DNA of 64,000 nucleotides from Flavobacterium ovatum (GTDB lineage: Bacteria; Bacteroidota; Bacteroidia; Flavobacteriales; Flavobacteriaceae). A program made the position numbers and the translations under genes. Shown here one piece after another: positions 1 to 8,800 of the stretch (its first letter is position 1; each line of letters begins with the position of its first letter). Under the pieces are notes generated by a model, which was not told where the DNA came from, did no database searches, and saw only the letters and a list, made by a program, of their open reading frames with translations. The stretch is from the NCBI RefSeq assembly GCF_040703125.1, contig NZ_CP160035.1:3520001-3584000 (forward strand), in the 5' to 3' direction.

Positions 1-15
1 GAACACGACAAATAT

Positions 16-858
16 ATGAGATTTACGCAAAAACTTGGATTAAGTCCAATTAAGACAGAGTTAGAAAAAACAGGAATGAGTCCTGAACTTAGAAACTCTC
101 TTTGGACAGTTGTTATAGAAACTATTCTCGAATTTAGGAGCAACGAAAGAGGCTATAATAATTATGGTCAAAGAGAAGCGTATTCAAAACTAGCAGAATA
201 TTTCAGAGACTTATGGATTGATTTTTTCAAAATGCCAATAGACAATTTATCAATTAGCTATGGTTGCATCTACGGAAACAGCCCTTTCGAATTTGTTAGA
301 GCGTGGTTCTATAAAGCAACTTGGGGGGAAGTATTTGATTTTATTGAATTTTCATCTTCGTATCATGACTCATTTGCTGAAATTTGCAATAACTTTCTTA
401 AAAGAGAGCTTTCCGCATTTAGATTTGTAGATGGACAACTTGTTGAAATTAATTCAAAAGAGGAAGTTGTTGAAATTCAAAATGCAATTAGAAACGCTGA
501 CAAATTTAAATCTGTTAAAACACATATTCAAACCGCACTTGAACTATTATCGGACAGAAAAAATCCAGACTATAGAAACTCAATCAAGGAATCTATTTCC
601 GCAGTTGAATCCTTAGCGAAAATTATAATTAAAGATGACAAGACAACATTGGGACAGGCATTAAAGGAAATTGAAAAAAAACATCAAATTCCTAATAGCC
701 TTAAGTCTGCATTTAGTGCTTTGTATGGGTATACTTCAGACGAAGGCGGAATTCGACATAGCTTACTTGAAAATAATGTGAATGTTGGTATGGAGGAAGC
801 ACGATTTATGTTAATTACTTGTTCTGCGTTTGTGAACTACTTAATGAACAAAATATAA
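16..858 (+). CDS. AbiJ-like abortive-infection family protein
   Basis: 280 residues. The N-terminal ~140 residues resemble the AbiJ_NTD4 type: the start MRFTQKLGL, then a 'LRNSLW' stretch near residue 26. The C-terminal ~110 residues resemble the Abi_C / HEPN-like helical domain that ends many abortive-infection proteins, with a 'DEGGIRHSL' segment near residue 242 holding the Arg-His pair. Known family members are linked to phage defence and some are suspected RNases; that role here is inference. No signal peptide or membrane segment is seen. The gene starts 15 bases into the window, so promoter and upstream partner are not visible. It is followed at once by the dispersed repeat that also follows the next gene, suggesting an accessory, mobile context. 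Confidence 0.65.
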   Translation: MRFTQKLGLSPIKTELEKTGMSPELRNSLWTVVIETILEFRSNERGYNNYGQREAYSKLAEYFRDLWIDFFKMPIDNLSISYGCIYGNSPFEFVRAWFYKATWGEVFDFIEFSSSYHDSFAEICNNFLKRELSAFRFVDGQLVEINSKEEVVEIQNAIRNADKFKSVKTHIQTALELLSDRKNPDYRNSIKESISAVESLAKIIIKDDKTTLGQALKEIEKKHQIPNSLKSAFSALYGYTSDEGGIRHSLLENNVNVGMEEARFMLITCSAFVNYLMNKI

Positions 859-1370
859 ACGTCTGCTAATCGAGTAGACGGGCCAGCTCTGCGAAGTGCT
901 CTAGCAACAACAAAACTTTATGAGAACTGCAGTGCAAATTTCCCCCAGCTCTTCGAAGTGTACCCCGATCTGCGAAGAGTTCTAGCCACAACAAAAACGC
1001 TCTTAGAAACGCTGTGCAAATGTCTCCTGACTTTGCACACACAACAGTAGCAAGTCATCAACTGGAAATAAGAAATTGCCCAAACCGCTCCTTGAGATTC
1101 TTTCAGAAGGACAAGACTGTAGAAATACTTTGCGCGATTACTTTCCCGAAAAACGGGACAAGCTATTCGTTGCCATCATGCAGTTCGTTCAAATACTTTG
1201 CGAAGCTCCGGGCTTCCTTTGTGTATAGCTGTGAAATAACGCTTAGACGTACAAAAAAGGATACTTGCTGCGATCGGAGCTAATTATAGCGTTATTATTT
1301 TCATAATTATGATTTACAAAATTGACGCATAAATACAAAATCATTTTAATATTTTATAAGTTAAATTTTA
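859..1370. repeat. Gene-free stretch with two ~65-75 bp imperfect tandem repeats and a longer dispersed repeat
   Basis: No credible gene is present. Just after the preceding stop codon is a short dyad (CGTCT ... AGACG, about 863-883). Units at about 890-948 and 965-1027 are similar to each other: both contain 'CTGCGAAG', a 'TCTAGC(A/C)ACAACAAAA' stretch and 'GTGCAAAT'. From about 994 to 1285 the sequence is also similar to about 2085-2325. A possible 89-residue frame at 1014-1283 is built from repeat sequence and is not supported as a gene. Confidence 0.6.
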
Positions 1371-1460
1371 TATATTTGAGAATAAATAGTGTCTGATCTT
1401 TGTCAGGCATATACAACCTAATTTGGGTAGAAAAGTCTGATTTTGTCAGACCTATATACT
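1371..1460 (+). promoter_or_regulatory. Promoter and micro-hairpin leader of the 1491 gene
   Basis: TATATTTG at 1371-1378 fits the Bacteroidota -7 box TAnnTTTG. The ~110-base leader after it contains three small dyads: CTGA/TCAG (1393-1406), ACC/GGT (1416-1428) and GTCTGA/TCAGAC (1435-1451). The second and third are separated from their neighbours by ATA-rich linkers. A similar promoter plus micro-hairpin arrangement occurs at 63630-63690. Confidence 0.45.
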
Positions 1461-1490
1461 AGTTGCCAGTAATTTGACAAAAATTGAGAA

Positions 1491-1973
1491 ATGATTGAAC
1501 TGATTTTTATTTTTATTGTATTTGAGATTCTTTTCTTGATACCTTCTTACTTTTTGTATAAGAAATTTTTGAAAAGAAAATCTGGAATAAAAAAATTAAA
1601 ATTTTATTCATTTTTGGCAACACTATTAATGCCAATTATTTGGACAACATTATTTATCGGAATCTGTTACGGAATAATAAATCCAATTTTGAGGTCGAAA
1701 GAATTTAATTCAAAAGACTGGATTGAAAATATTGACTCACGATACAGAATGACTAATGACTTAAAAGAAAACGTACTAATTGGAAAAAACAAAATAGAAG
1801 TACTTAAAATTTTAGGAAAAAATGACGGCGAATGTGGATATAAAACAAGTCCAAATACAATATGTTATCTTATACCTGACCCAGAAAATATTGGAGCTCT
1901 AGACCATTATGAATTAGTTATTCTGTTTAATGAATTTGGAAAAGTTATTAAAGTAACTTCCGAAATGATTTAG
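1491..1973 (+). CDS. Two-helix membrane protein with a BamE/SmpA-like C-terminal segment
   Basis: 160 residues, function not recognised. Residues 1-24 and about 42-66 are strongly hydrophobic and should be two transmembrane helices joined by a short basic loop (KKFLKRKSGIKK). The remaining ~90 residues are polar. Around residues 97-160, 'LIGKNKIEVLKILGKND' followed by a Cys-containing loop and 'YELVILFNEFGKVIKV' resembles the 'G.s..eV...LG.P ... l.f.f.dGkv' pattern of small BamE/SmpA-fold domains. That resemblance is by eye only. The gene has its own promoter and leader, and the dispersed repeat lies on both sides, so it looks like a cassette gained by transfer. Confidence 0.6.
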   Translation: MIELIFIFIVFEILFLIPSYFLYKKFLKRKSGIKKLKFYSFLATLLMPIIWTTLFIGICYGIINPILRSKEFNSKDWIENIDSRYRMTNDLKENVLIGKNKIEVLKILGKNDGECGYKTSPNTICYLIPDPENIGALDHYELVILFNEFGKVIKVTSEMI

Positions 1974-2522
1974 GAGCCGATTAATATGGATAGGAATAAA
2001 AAACTACTGGTAACACCGTGTATAAATCATTGCTGGGGCTGTGCTCATCTGGTAAATCCTGCTCTTCGAAGTAGTACTCGCAATAACAAAACGCTCTTAG
2101 AACCGCTGTGCAAATGTCTCCTGACTTTGCACGCACAACAGTAGCAAGTCTTCAATTGGAAATAAGAAATTATTTAAACCGTTCCTTGAGATTCTTTCAG
2201 AAGGACAAGATTGTAGTAATACTTTGCGTGATTGCTTCGTTCCTCGCAATGACCATCTGCTAAAATACTTTGCGCAGCTCAGTGTTTCCTTTGAGTATCT
2301 CTGCGTAATAAACCGATCGCTCGAACTTTTACCGCTCTGAGTTTCCTTTGAGTATCTCTGTGTTATAGCTAAATAATGAATAACAATCCACGCGCTGCGC
2401 AGTATCATATTTAGCCGCTGAGGCGGACAAAAATTGTATTTAATAAACTATCTTTCAATTCCTAATTAGGTTCGAAAAATTAGCAATATGAGATAACTTG
2501 CAGATAAATTAAAACCAAGAAA
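1974..2522. repeat. Second copy of the dispersed intergenic repeat
   Basis: No gene is supported. About 2058-2330 is similar to about 965-1285: both share 'ACGCTCTTAGAA', 'GTGCAAATGTCTCCTGACTT', 'AACAGTAGCAAGTC' and 'CCTTGAGATTCTTTCAGAAG', with scattered substitutions. The piece between the stop codon and the repeat carries a 'GGTAACACCGTGTATAAA' stretch. The last ~120 bases, before the GH3 gene, show no clear -7 box; TATCTTTC at 2449-2456 is one base off consensus. Confidence 0.6.
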
Positions 2523-4772
2523 ATGCAACTAAGAAAACAACTAAAAACCTACGGATTAATTGCACTAACCCTTTTGATTGTTGGTTGTAAATCAACTAAA
2601 ACAGATACTCCTACGTCATCCATAACTTTCTTAGACCCACAAATTGAAGCTATCCTTAAAAAGCTAACCATTGAAGAAAAAGCAGGACAACTTAATTTGA
2701 TTCCGATGCCTGACGCTCCCTCCGAACAGCATCTTAAACAAATTCGAGAAGGAAAAATTGGAAGCATTTTAAAATCAAACGGAACCGCACAAAACTTACG
2801 TTTACAAAAAATAGCAGTCGAAGAATCCAAAAGTGGAATTCCGATTCTGTTTCAAGAAGATGTGATTCACGGTTACAAAACCATCGCTCCTATTCCATTG
2901 GCCGAAGCCGCAAGTTGGGACATGGAAGCCATCCGGAAATCGGCAGCGGTTGCGGCACGTGAAGCTTCGGCAGCTGGAATTCACCTCACCTATGCACCAA
3001 TGGTAGATGTAGCCAGAGATCCACGCTGGGGACGCATACTCGAAACTGCGGGTGAAGACCCTTATTTGAGTAGCAAAGCCTCCTTTGCAAGAGTAAAAGG
3101 TTTTCAAGAATCAGGTCAGCATTCGTTTCAAAATGTACTGGGTTGCGTGAAGCATTTTGCCGGTTATGGTGCTTCGTTGGCAGGACGTGATTATAATATT
3201 CAAGATTTTTCGGAAAGAGAATTACGGGAGACCTATTTACCTTCTTTTCAAGCGGCGATTGATGCAGGTGTGGCGAGTTTGATGTGTGCCTATAGTGCCT
3301 ATGATGGTGTTCCTTTAACTGCCAATACGTTCTTGATGCAAGATGTTTTGCGTGGCGAAATGGGTTACAAAGGTTTGGTCATGACCGATTGGGCGACCAT
3401 AAAGAATTTAGTAAGCACAGGAATCGCTGAAAATGATTCGATAGCAACAATTATGGCATTTAATAGTGGTATTGATATGGACATGAGTTCGTATAAATAT
3501 GTCGCTTTGATTCCGAAACTGGTCAAGGAAGGCAAAATCACTATAAATCAAGTAGATAATGCAGTACGTCAGGTTTTGATGCTCAAGAAAAAAGCAGGAT
3601 TATTTGATAATCCTTATGCCTATTTTGATGCAGAAAGAGAGAAAAACGAACTATTATCGGCACAAAACAAAGCGGAAACCAAAGATATTGCTTTAAAAAG
3701 TATGGTTTTGTTGAAAAACGAAAATGTATTGCCAATTTCAAATGCTATCAAAAAAATAGCAATCATCGGCCCTTTAGCGAAAGCGAAAAGAGACCTACTA
3801 GGTTGGTGGGAATGCAAAGGGAATGCAGATGATGTAACTTCTATTTACGATGGTTTGAAAGCCGAATTTGGGGATAAAATCGAATTTACATACGCCCAAG
3901 GGTGTGAGATTGATAGTTTCAAGGTAGCGGGAGAAAAATTTATTCCCGAAGCCATAGAAACGGCTAAAAAAGCCGATATGGTAATTATGGTCTTAGGCGA
4001 AGAATTCTGGATGAGTGGCGAAGGTGGTGGAACCGCTTCGTTGCATTTGCCTAGTGCACAAGAAAAACTAATTGCAGAAATTGCCAAAACCAACAAACCA
4101 ATTGTATCGGTAATCGTATCGGGACGTCCGTATGTACTGACGCAAATTGCGCAAAATTCGGATGCTGTATTACAAGCGTGGATGCCAGGAACGATGGGCG
4201 GTGAAGCTGTTGCCGAAATTTTATCGGGAAAATTTAATCCTTCGGGTAAATTGCCTGTGACTTTTCCGTTTCACGAAGGACAAGTGCCTATTTTTTATAA
4301 TTATCGAAAAACAAGCCACTCCTTCGAATCAGGACCAAAAAATAACCGCTACTCTACTACACACCGTGATGTGCAAAACAAACCGCTGTACCTATTTGGT
4401 TTCGGACTCAGCTATACCACCTACCACTATTCGGATATTGAATTGAGCAGTGCAACAATGACTAAAAACGGCAGCCTGGAAGCGACTATCAAAGTGACTA
4501 ACACTGGCAAAATTGCAGGTCGCGAGATTGTGCAGCTGTACCTACATGATGAAGTTTGTTCTGTAACCAGACCTTTAAAAGAACTAAAGGATTTCACGAT
4601 TTTGAACTTAGAGCCTGGCCAAACCAAAACGGCTACTTTCAACATCACTCCCGATAAACTAGAATTCATAGGAATCGATTATAAAAAAACCATCGAACCC
4701 GGAAAGTTTACCCTTTTTATCGGTCGCAACTCTGATGATTTGAATAAAATTGGGTTTGAAGTAGTGAATTAA
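2523..4772 (+). CDS. bglX: GH3 beta-glucosidase, periplasmic lipoprotein
   Basis: 749 residues, the usual size for BglX-type enzymes. A lipoprotein signal ends at the lipobox 'IVGC', Cys22. The (beta/alpha)8 domain (about 45-370) carries 'KHFAGYG' and the nucleophile segment 'GLVMTDW', with Asp289 as the predicted catalytic nucleophile (Thr replaces the more usual Ser before it). The (alpha/beta)6 sandwich (about 390-620) contains 'GEEFWMSGEGG', the region that normally supplies the acid/base Glu, and 'WMPGTMGGEAVAEIL'. A fibronectin-III-like domain (about 645-745) closes the protein. It should release terminal beta-glucosyl or related sugars from oligosaccharides. It lies next to the minus-strand sulfatase/GH2 cluster and probably acts with it. 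Confidence 0.93.
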   Translation: MQLRKQLKTYGLIALTLLIVGCKSTKTDTPTSSITFLDPQIEAILKKLTIEEKAGQLNLIPMPDAPSEQHLKQIREGKIGSILKSNGTAQNLRLQKIAVEESKSGIPILFQEDVIHGYKTIAPIPLAEAASWDMEAIRKSAAVAAREASAAGIHLTYAPMVDVARDPRWGRILETAGEDPYLSSKASFARVKGFQESGQHSFQNVLGCVKHFAGYGASLAGRDYNIQDFSERELRETYLPSFQAAIDAGVASLMCAYSAYDGVPLTANTFLMQDVLRGEMGYKGLVMTDWATIKNLVSTGIAENDSIATIMAFNSGIDMDMSSYKYVALIPKLVKEGKITINQVDNAVRQVLMLKKKAGLFDNPYAYFDAEREKNELLSAQNKAETKDIALKSMVLLKNENVLPISNAIKKIAIIGPLAKAKRDLLGWWECKGNADDVTSIYDGLKAEFGDKIEFTYAQGCEIDSFKVAGEKFIPEAIETAKKADMVIMVLGEEFWMSGEGGGTASLHLPSAQEKLIAEIAKTNKPIVSVIVSGRPYVLTQIAQNSDAVLQAWMPGTMGGEAVAEILSGKFNPSGKLPVTFPFHEGQVPIFYNYRKTSHSFESGPKNNRYSTTHRDVQNKPLYLFGFGLSYTTYHYSDIELSSATMTKNGSLEATIKVTNTGKIAGREIVQLYLHDEVCSVTRPLKELKDFTILNLEPGQTKTATFNITPDKLEFIGIDYKKTIEPGKFTLFIGRNSDDLNKIGFEVVN

Positions 4773-4791
4773 TTTTCACTTTTAAATACTT

Positions 4792-4830
4792 AAAAAGGCT
4801 GATAAAATTTGATTTTATTAGCCTTTTTTG
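4792..4830. terminator. Bidirectional intrinsic terminator between the GH3 gene and mazF
   Basis: The arms AAAAAGGCT-g-ATAAAAT (4792-4808) and ATTTTAT-t-AGCCTTTTT (4812-4828) form a 16-bp stem with one mismatch and a 3-base loop, with T runs on both sides. It can end GH3 transcripts on the plus strand and mazEF transcripts on the minus strand. Confidence 0.85.
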
Positions 4831-4877
4831 TATTTATAAATTAAAAGATACATTATGAACTTTGGTCGTACATTAAA

Positions 4878-5201
4878 TCAATCCACAAAAGTTTCTTTAA
4901 TAATTTCTTTCGTTTTTTTTATTTCAGTTTTATTCAACTTTCCTACTAACTTTATAATCCTTACTTTATCAACTGTTCTAATTTGGTCTATTGCAATCAT
5001 TCCTTTTTGTTGGTTGTGCGTAACAGGGATTCTCGTGGGATACTCTTTCAAACTTGAAGTCATTGGAGCAATTACAATAGTATTTAAGTATTTGTTCATT
5101 TCATCTGGAGAAACGATTACACAGGGTCTAGTTTTTTGTATTTCACTTCCCACTGTGGGATCCAGATTCATTAAAACGATTGAATATTGTTTTAATTCCA
5201 T
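4878..5201 (-). CDS. mazF: MazF/PemK-family toxin endoribonuclease
   Basis: 107 residues, full length for the family. It begins 'MELKQYSIVLMNLDPTVGSEIQKTRPCVIVSP', the typical MazF/PemK beta-barrel opening with the G-S-E and K-x-R-P-x-x-V motif, followed by 'VIAPMTSS' and 'GMIAIDQIRTVDKVRI', the second conserved block (Q-I-R-x-x-D). Family members cleave mRNA at short sequences when released from the antitoxin. Its start codon lies inside the end of the upstream antitoxin gene (10-base overlap), the standard TA arrangement that ties toxin translation to antitoxin translation. No residue loss suggesting inactivation is apparent. Confidence 0.92.
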   Translation of the reverse strand: MELKQYSIVLMNLDPTVGSEIQKTRPCVIVSPDEMNKYLNTIVIAPMTSSLKEYPTRIPVTHNQQKGMIAIDQIRTVDKVRIIKLVGKLNKTEIKKTKEIIKETFVD

Positions 5202-5437
5202 TCTTCGAAGTTTTCATCATTAAAAACATCGTCTATTAACATTTTATCATCACCTTCTCTGCTCATTTTTTCAAATGCAGCTTCCCAGTTCTGTCGTGGT
5301 GTTTCGATTGGCTTTATGATAATACGTCCCATCTCAAGGATGATTTCTACTTTGTCTTTAATATTGTATTTTTCTAAAATGGTCTTACTTAAACGTAAAC
5401 CTTTTGAATTTCCAATTTTGATTATTGCAGTTTCCAT
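5192..5437 (-). CDS. mazE: MazE/AbrB-type antitoxin
   Basis: 81 residues from the ATG at 5437. I prefer this start over one 66 bases upstream because 'METAIIKIGNSKGLRLSK' is the canonical start of the swapped-hairpin AbrB/MazE DNA-binding domain and the upstream extension looks unlike any family member. The N-terminal ~45 residues should bind the operator; the acidic tail ('NWEAAFEKMSREGDD ... DVFNDENFEEWN') is the part that normally wraps the toxin and blocks its active site. It overlaps mazF by 10 bases. Autoregulation by the MazE-MazF complex is the family rule; no operator was identified here. Confidence 0.92.
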   Translation of the reverse strand: METAIIKIGNSKGLRLSKTILEKYNIKDKVEIILEMGRIIIKPIETPRQNWEAAFEKMSREGDDKMLIDDVFNDENFEEWN

Positions 5438-5701
5438 AGCTCTCAATTTAATGTTATTACAAAGTAAGCACATTATTGAATGATAATAAAATCTTTGGCC
5501 CATTATTTTTGAGTAAATTAGCTTCTAAACAACAATTATCTACTAATATATTTCTGAGATATAAACTTCCATTACATACCATCAATCAACTACGACTCCG
5601 CAAAGTTTGTCTCGCTGAAAGCGTCTCTGCAAAGTTTCTGATTATCTAAAAACGTTTCCAAATACCCAAACAATACTCATCTAATCATTATACCTAAAAA
5701 T
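5438..5701. other. Gene-free spacer upstream of mazE
   Basis: AT-rich with no credible frame. It must hold the mazEF promoter, but no exact minus-strand -7 box was found. About 5588-5630 contains the 'CGCAAAGTTTGTCTCGCTGAAAG'-like dispersed filler seen elsewhere in this window (a 'cgcaaagttt' motif). Confidence 0.4.
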
Positions 5702-5728
5702 AGGCTGATGGAAAAAACCCATCAGCCT
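5702..5728 (-). terminator. Terminator-like hairpin duplicated from the sulfatase 3' end
   Basis: AGGCTGATGG ... CATCAGCCT forms a 9-bp stem with an A-rich loop, and a short T run (ATTTTTAGG) follows on the minus strand. It is almost the same hairpin as at 9440-9466 downstream of the intact sulfatase and lies at the same distance from the homologous stop codon. It probably ends transcription of the DUF5107/TPR gene now. Confidence 0.7.
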
Positions 5729-5736
5729 ACTATTAA

Positions 5737-5800
5737 TTATTTTCTATTCCAATAAACATCCATTCTTTTGATGGCGTCACTTTTGTTCTTATATCTTAAA
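5737..5800 (-). pseudogene. Remnant of a sulfatase C-terminus
   Basis: On the minus strand this reads ...[17 protein letters not shown], identical to the last 13 residues of the intact sulfatase ending at 9475. The DNA is identical for 40 bases (5741-5780 versus 9479-9518), silent positions included; further upstream the match decays ('LRYKNKS' against 'LRRKYEG') and a stop codon appears. The downstream hairpin is duplicated too. So a second sulfatase copy was deleted down to its 3' end, or the 3' end plus terminator was copied here. The remnant sits between the DUF5107/TPR gene and mazE. Confidence 0.8.
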
Positions 5801-5839
5801 CTCTACAATAGACATTCGAATGATTTTAATTATTAAATA

Positions 5840-8800
5840 CTACAGCTTTTCAAGTTCTATTTTTGCCCATAAATTACTAGCCAATAATTCAACCGCTTTT
5901 TGTAAATCCTCTTTCGCTAGAGTAGATTTGCCTAGTCCTCGATAACCTAGTCCTCTAATGGTGTAAGAAATAGATTTTTTTACGTTCTCTTTTTCGCGTT
6001 CTCCAAAAATCTGAAAGTAGTTGGAATCATCTACCGCGTTTGGATCTAGTTGTTTATTTCCAGTTTCAACCAAACTATTGAATATTTCAGTTGCTTTCTT
6101 TTTATCACCCAGTTTTAGAAAGCTGAGTCCTTGATAATAGTTCATAAACCCTCTTAAGGCACTTTTTTTCCTAACATCGGGTTTATCTAATAATGTGGCT
6201 AATTTAAAATATTTTTCAGTATTAGTTTTATCCTGCAATGCCTCATACGCTAATCCAATTTCGTAATTAATTTGCAAATTTCTATTGCCTGACCTAGCGC
6301 TACCTGCTTCTTCTTCAGGAACTTGTGCCAATAAAAAATGTTCTAATGCTTTTTTGTATTCCTTTTTATCGAAAAATTGCATTCCTAAAGTAAGTTGTGC
6401 ATCAATAATCACTTCTCTAACCATTGAGTTACCCTCTCTAAAACTAAATTCTTTTCCCTTTAAATATTCTACCGAAAGTTCGGGTTTGCCTGCTAAAGTA
6501 AGTACTGTAATTTGGCTTATAAATGCATCATCACGTTGTCTAACAACGGCACTATTACCATCAAATATTTTTAACCTTTTGTCAATAGCTGAATTGTTTA
6601 ATTCATATAATTTATCGAGTTCTGCATAAACAATTGCATCAGTTTTATCCAGTGCTATGGCTTTTTCATAATAAATAATAGCCTTGTCTAAGTTATTTAA
6701 ATGGCGATAATAACCCCAGCCTAAATTACGGTATGCCATTGCCAATTTAGGCTCATATTTGATGGCTTTTTCCCAATTGGCAATAGCCAAATCCGGCTGT
6801 TTATTATATAAAATATTTCCTAAGTAATAGTAGGCTTTACCATCAGAGGGATTGTACTCCAAAGCTTTGTTTATTATTTTTATCGTTTCAAGTCGAAATG
6901 GAAATATACCAGATTCTGATAAAGATTGTGCGAGGCTAAAATATTTTTTAGCTTTCGCTTTTTCGCCAAGCGAATCTTCTATAAACCCTAAATAATAGTT
7001 TACAATTGGATTTTTGCCCTTAAATCGAACTAAAACATCTTGCGCTTCCACCAACATACCCTCATTAAGATAACCAATGGCTAACTCTAGATAATTTTCA
7101 TTAAAGTCTCTCAACTTTGTTGTAAGTAATTTTAATTCCTTTGTTGCGGCATCAGATTGACCTGATTCTTTTGCAATTAGATAGGATTCATTTGCTAGTC
7201 TAAAATTAAGTGGGTCTGATTTTAAAATCAAATCTACAGTTGCCTGTGCTCCTTTGTAGTCTTTCAACTTCCTTTGAATGGATGCTTTTAGGGCAAATGC
7301 TTGGTTGTTCTTCGTATTTGTTGAAAGCGACTCCCCTATTTCGTACAAGGCTTTTTTGAAATCGCCTTTTAAACAAGATATTTGCGCCAACTCAAAATAA
7401 CCCGCAGAATGATAGCCGTAGTCCCAAGTTGCACGATAAAGGGTATCAATGGCTTCTTCATAAAGTCCCAATCCTTTTAAAGTTACACCTTGTAGATAAA
7501 GCGCTTCGCCTGTGGAAGGCCTGGTATAATCATTTGTTAAACGTTTAATTGCTATCGAAAAATGTTTTCTTGCAGCATTGTAATCGCCATCTTTCAACAA
7601 CTGATGACCAATTGCGGTATGTGTTCTAGTATCAGATGGATCCCGTTTTAGAACTTCATTATAATATTCGCTCGGCGATTTATAAAATTGCTCCATGCGG
7701 TTTCCTGCCAAAAAAAGTTCTTCTACCGAGGTCATATCTTCTGGAGAAGTGGGTCTATCCACTGGTGTTGGAAGTTTTTCGATAGGTTTTAACTCTTTTG
7801 GTTGATAGCTAATAATGGTTTGATTAGTTGCTAAATCAATCAATTCAGTTGAAAGATCTGTAAACTTATTTAAGTCTTTAATGGTGATAAATTCCTTGAA
7901 TGATTTTGCTGGCGAAATTTGCACGTCTTTTTGAAGGATAATTTTATTCCCGTTTTTTAAAATAATTCGCGCTTTATCTAGTTTTTGGGTAGAATAATAC
8001 CCTAATAAAAATTTATTTTCGCCTCTTTGCTCTAGGTTTACTGCAGCATCTATATTTGCATTTTTAAAACCCTCAATATCTCTCACGGGATACCAATATT
8101 GTTTCCAAGTTTTAGTTTCATATGGTCTTATCCAAGTATAATCTGGTTGATTATCAGAAAAAGCACCTACCATAATTTCTACATAAGGGCCACTGGTTTC
8201 TGTAAGTCTAGCTTCTGTAGCTTGCCCCACAGTACCAGAACCCCATTCCCAAAGTTTGGCTCCTTTAATAATATTATGATCGCCCACATGTATGGTTCCA
8301 CTCTGTTTTCCATGGTCGTACCCCCCCATAAAATCTTCCTTTAAATCCCAAGAAAAAAAGGAAGCGTTTTCTTTTACGTTTTTCCACCAGCTCACATCTA
8401 CTCCTTTGGTAAAATCTTGGTCTCTAAAGATTTCTGTAGAAATTGGCCATCGTGTAAATTGATTTTTGGCGTGAAAGGTAGCCAATTGTACACTTGTCGG
8501 AAAAATAGTCTGATAATTTTCATTGGTGCTAGTAGCTACATTTGCCCAGTTTAAAAAACTATTGGTATAAGGCGTCGGATTGTATATTGTTAGTTCCGCT
8601 TCAAAATAGGACTTTCCAGGTTTCAGAGTTACAGCAGCCGTCCATCTCATTCGGTGCCTCGGTTCTGTTTCTCCAATAAAAATGGTTTTGCTACCATCTT
8701 CATTTTCTGCCATAGAATAATCCATAGGGAGCATTGTTGAAGCACGATGATGATGCAATACACACCATTCTATTCCACCTGATACCCAAGCACCCGTCAT

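Noticed and set aside
1014..1283. 89-residue frame on the plus strand
   Set aside because: Built from dispersed repeat sequence that recurs at about 2100; no family pattern, and the frame is not kept in the second copy.
2097..2408. 103-residue frame on the minus strand
   Set aside because: Lies in the second repeat copy; the internal 'ITQRYSKET' repetition comes from repeated DNA, not from a protein.
4855..5223. 122-residue hydrophobic frame on the plus strand
   Set aside because: Antisense to the clear mazEF pair.
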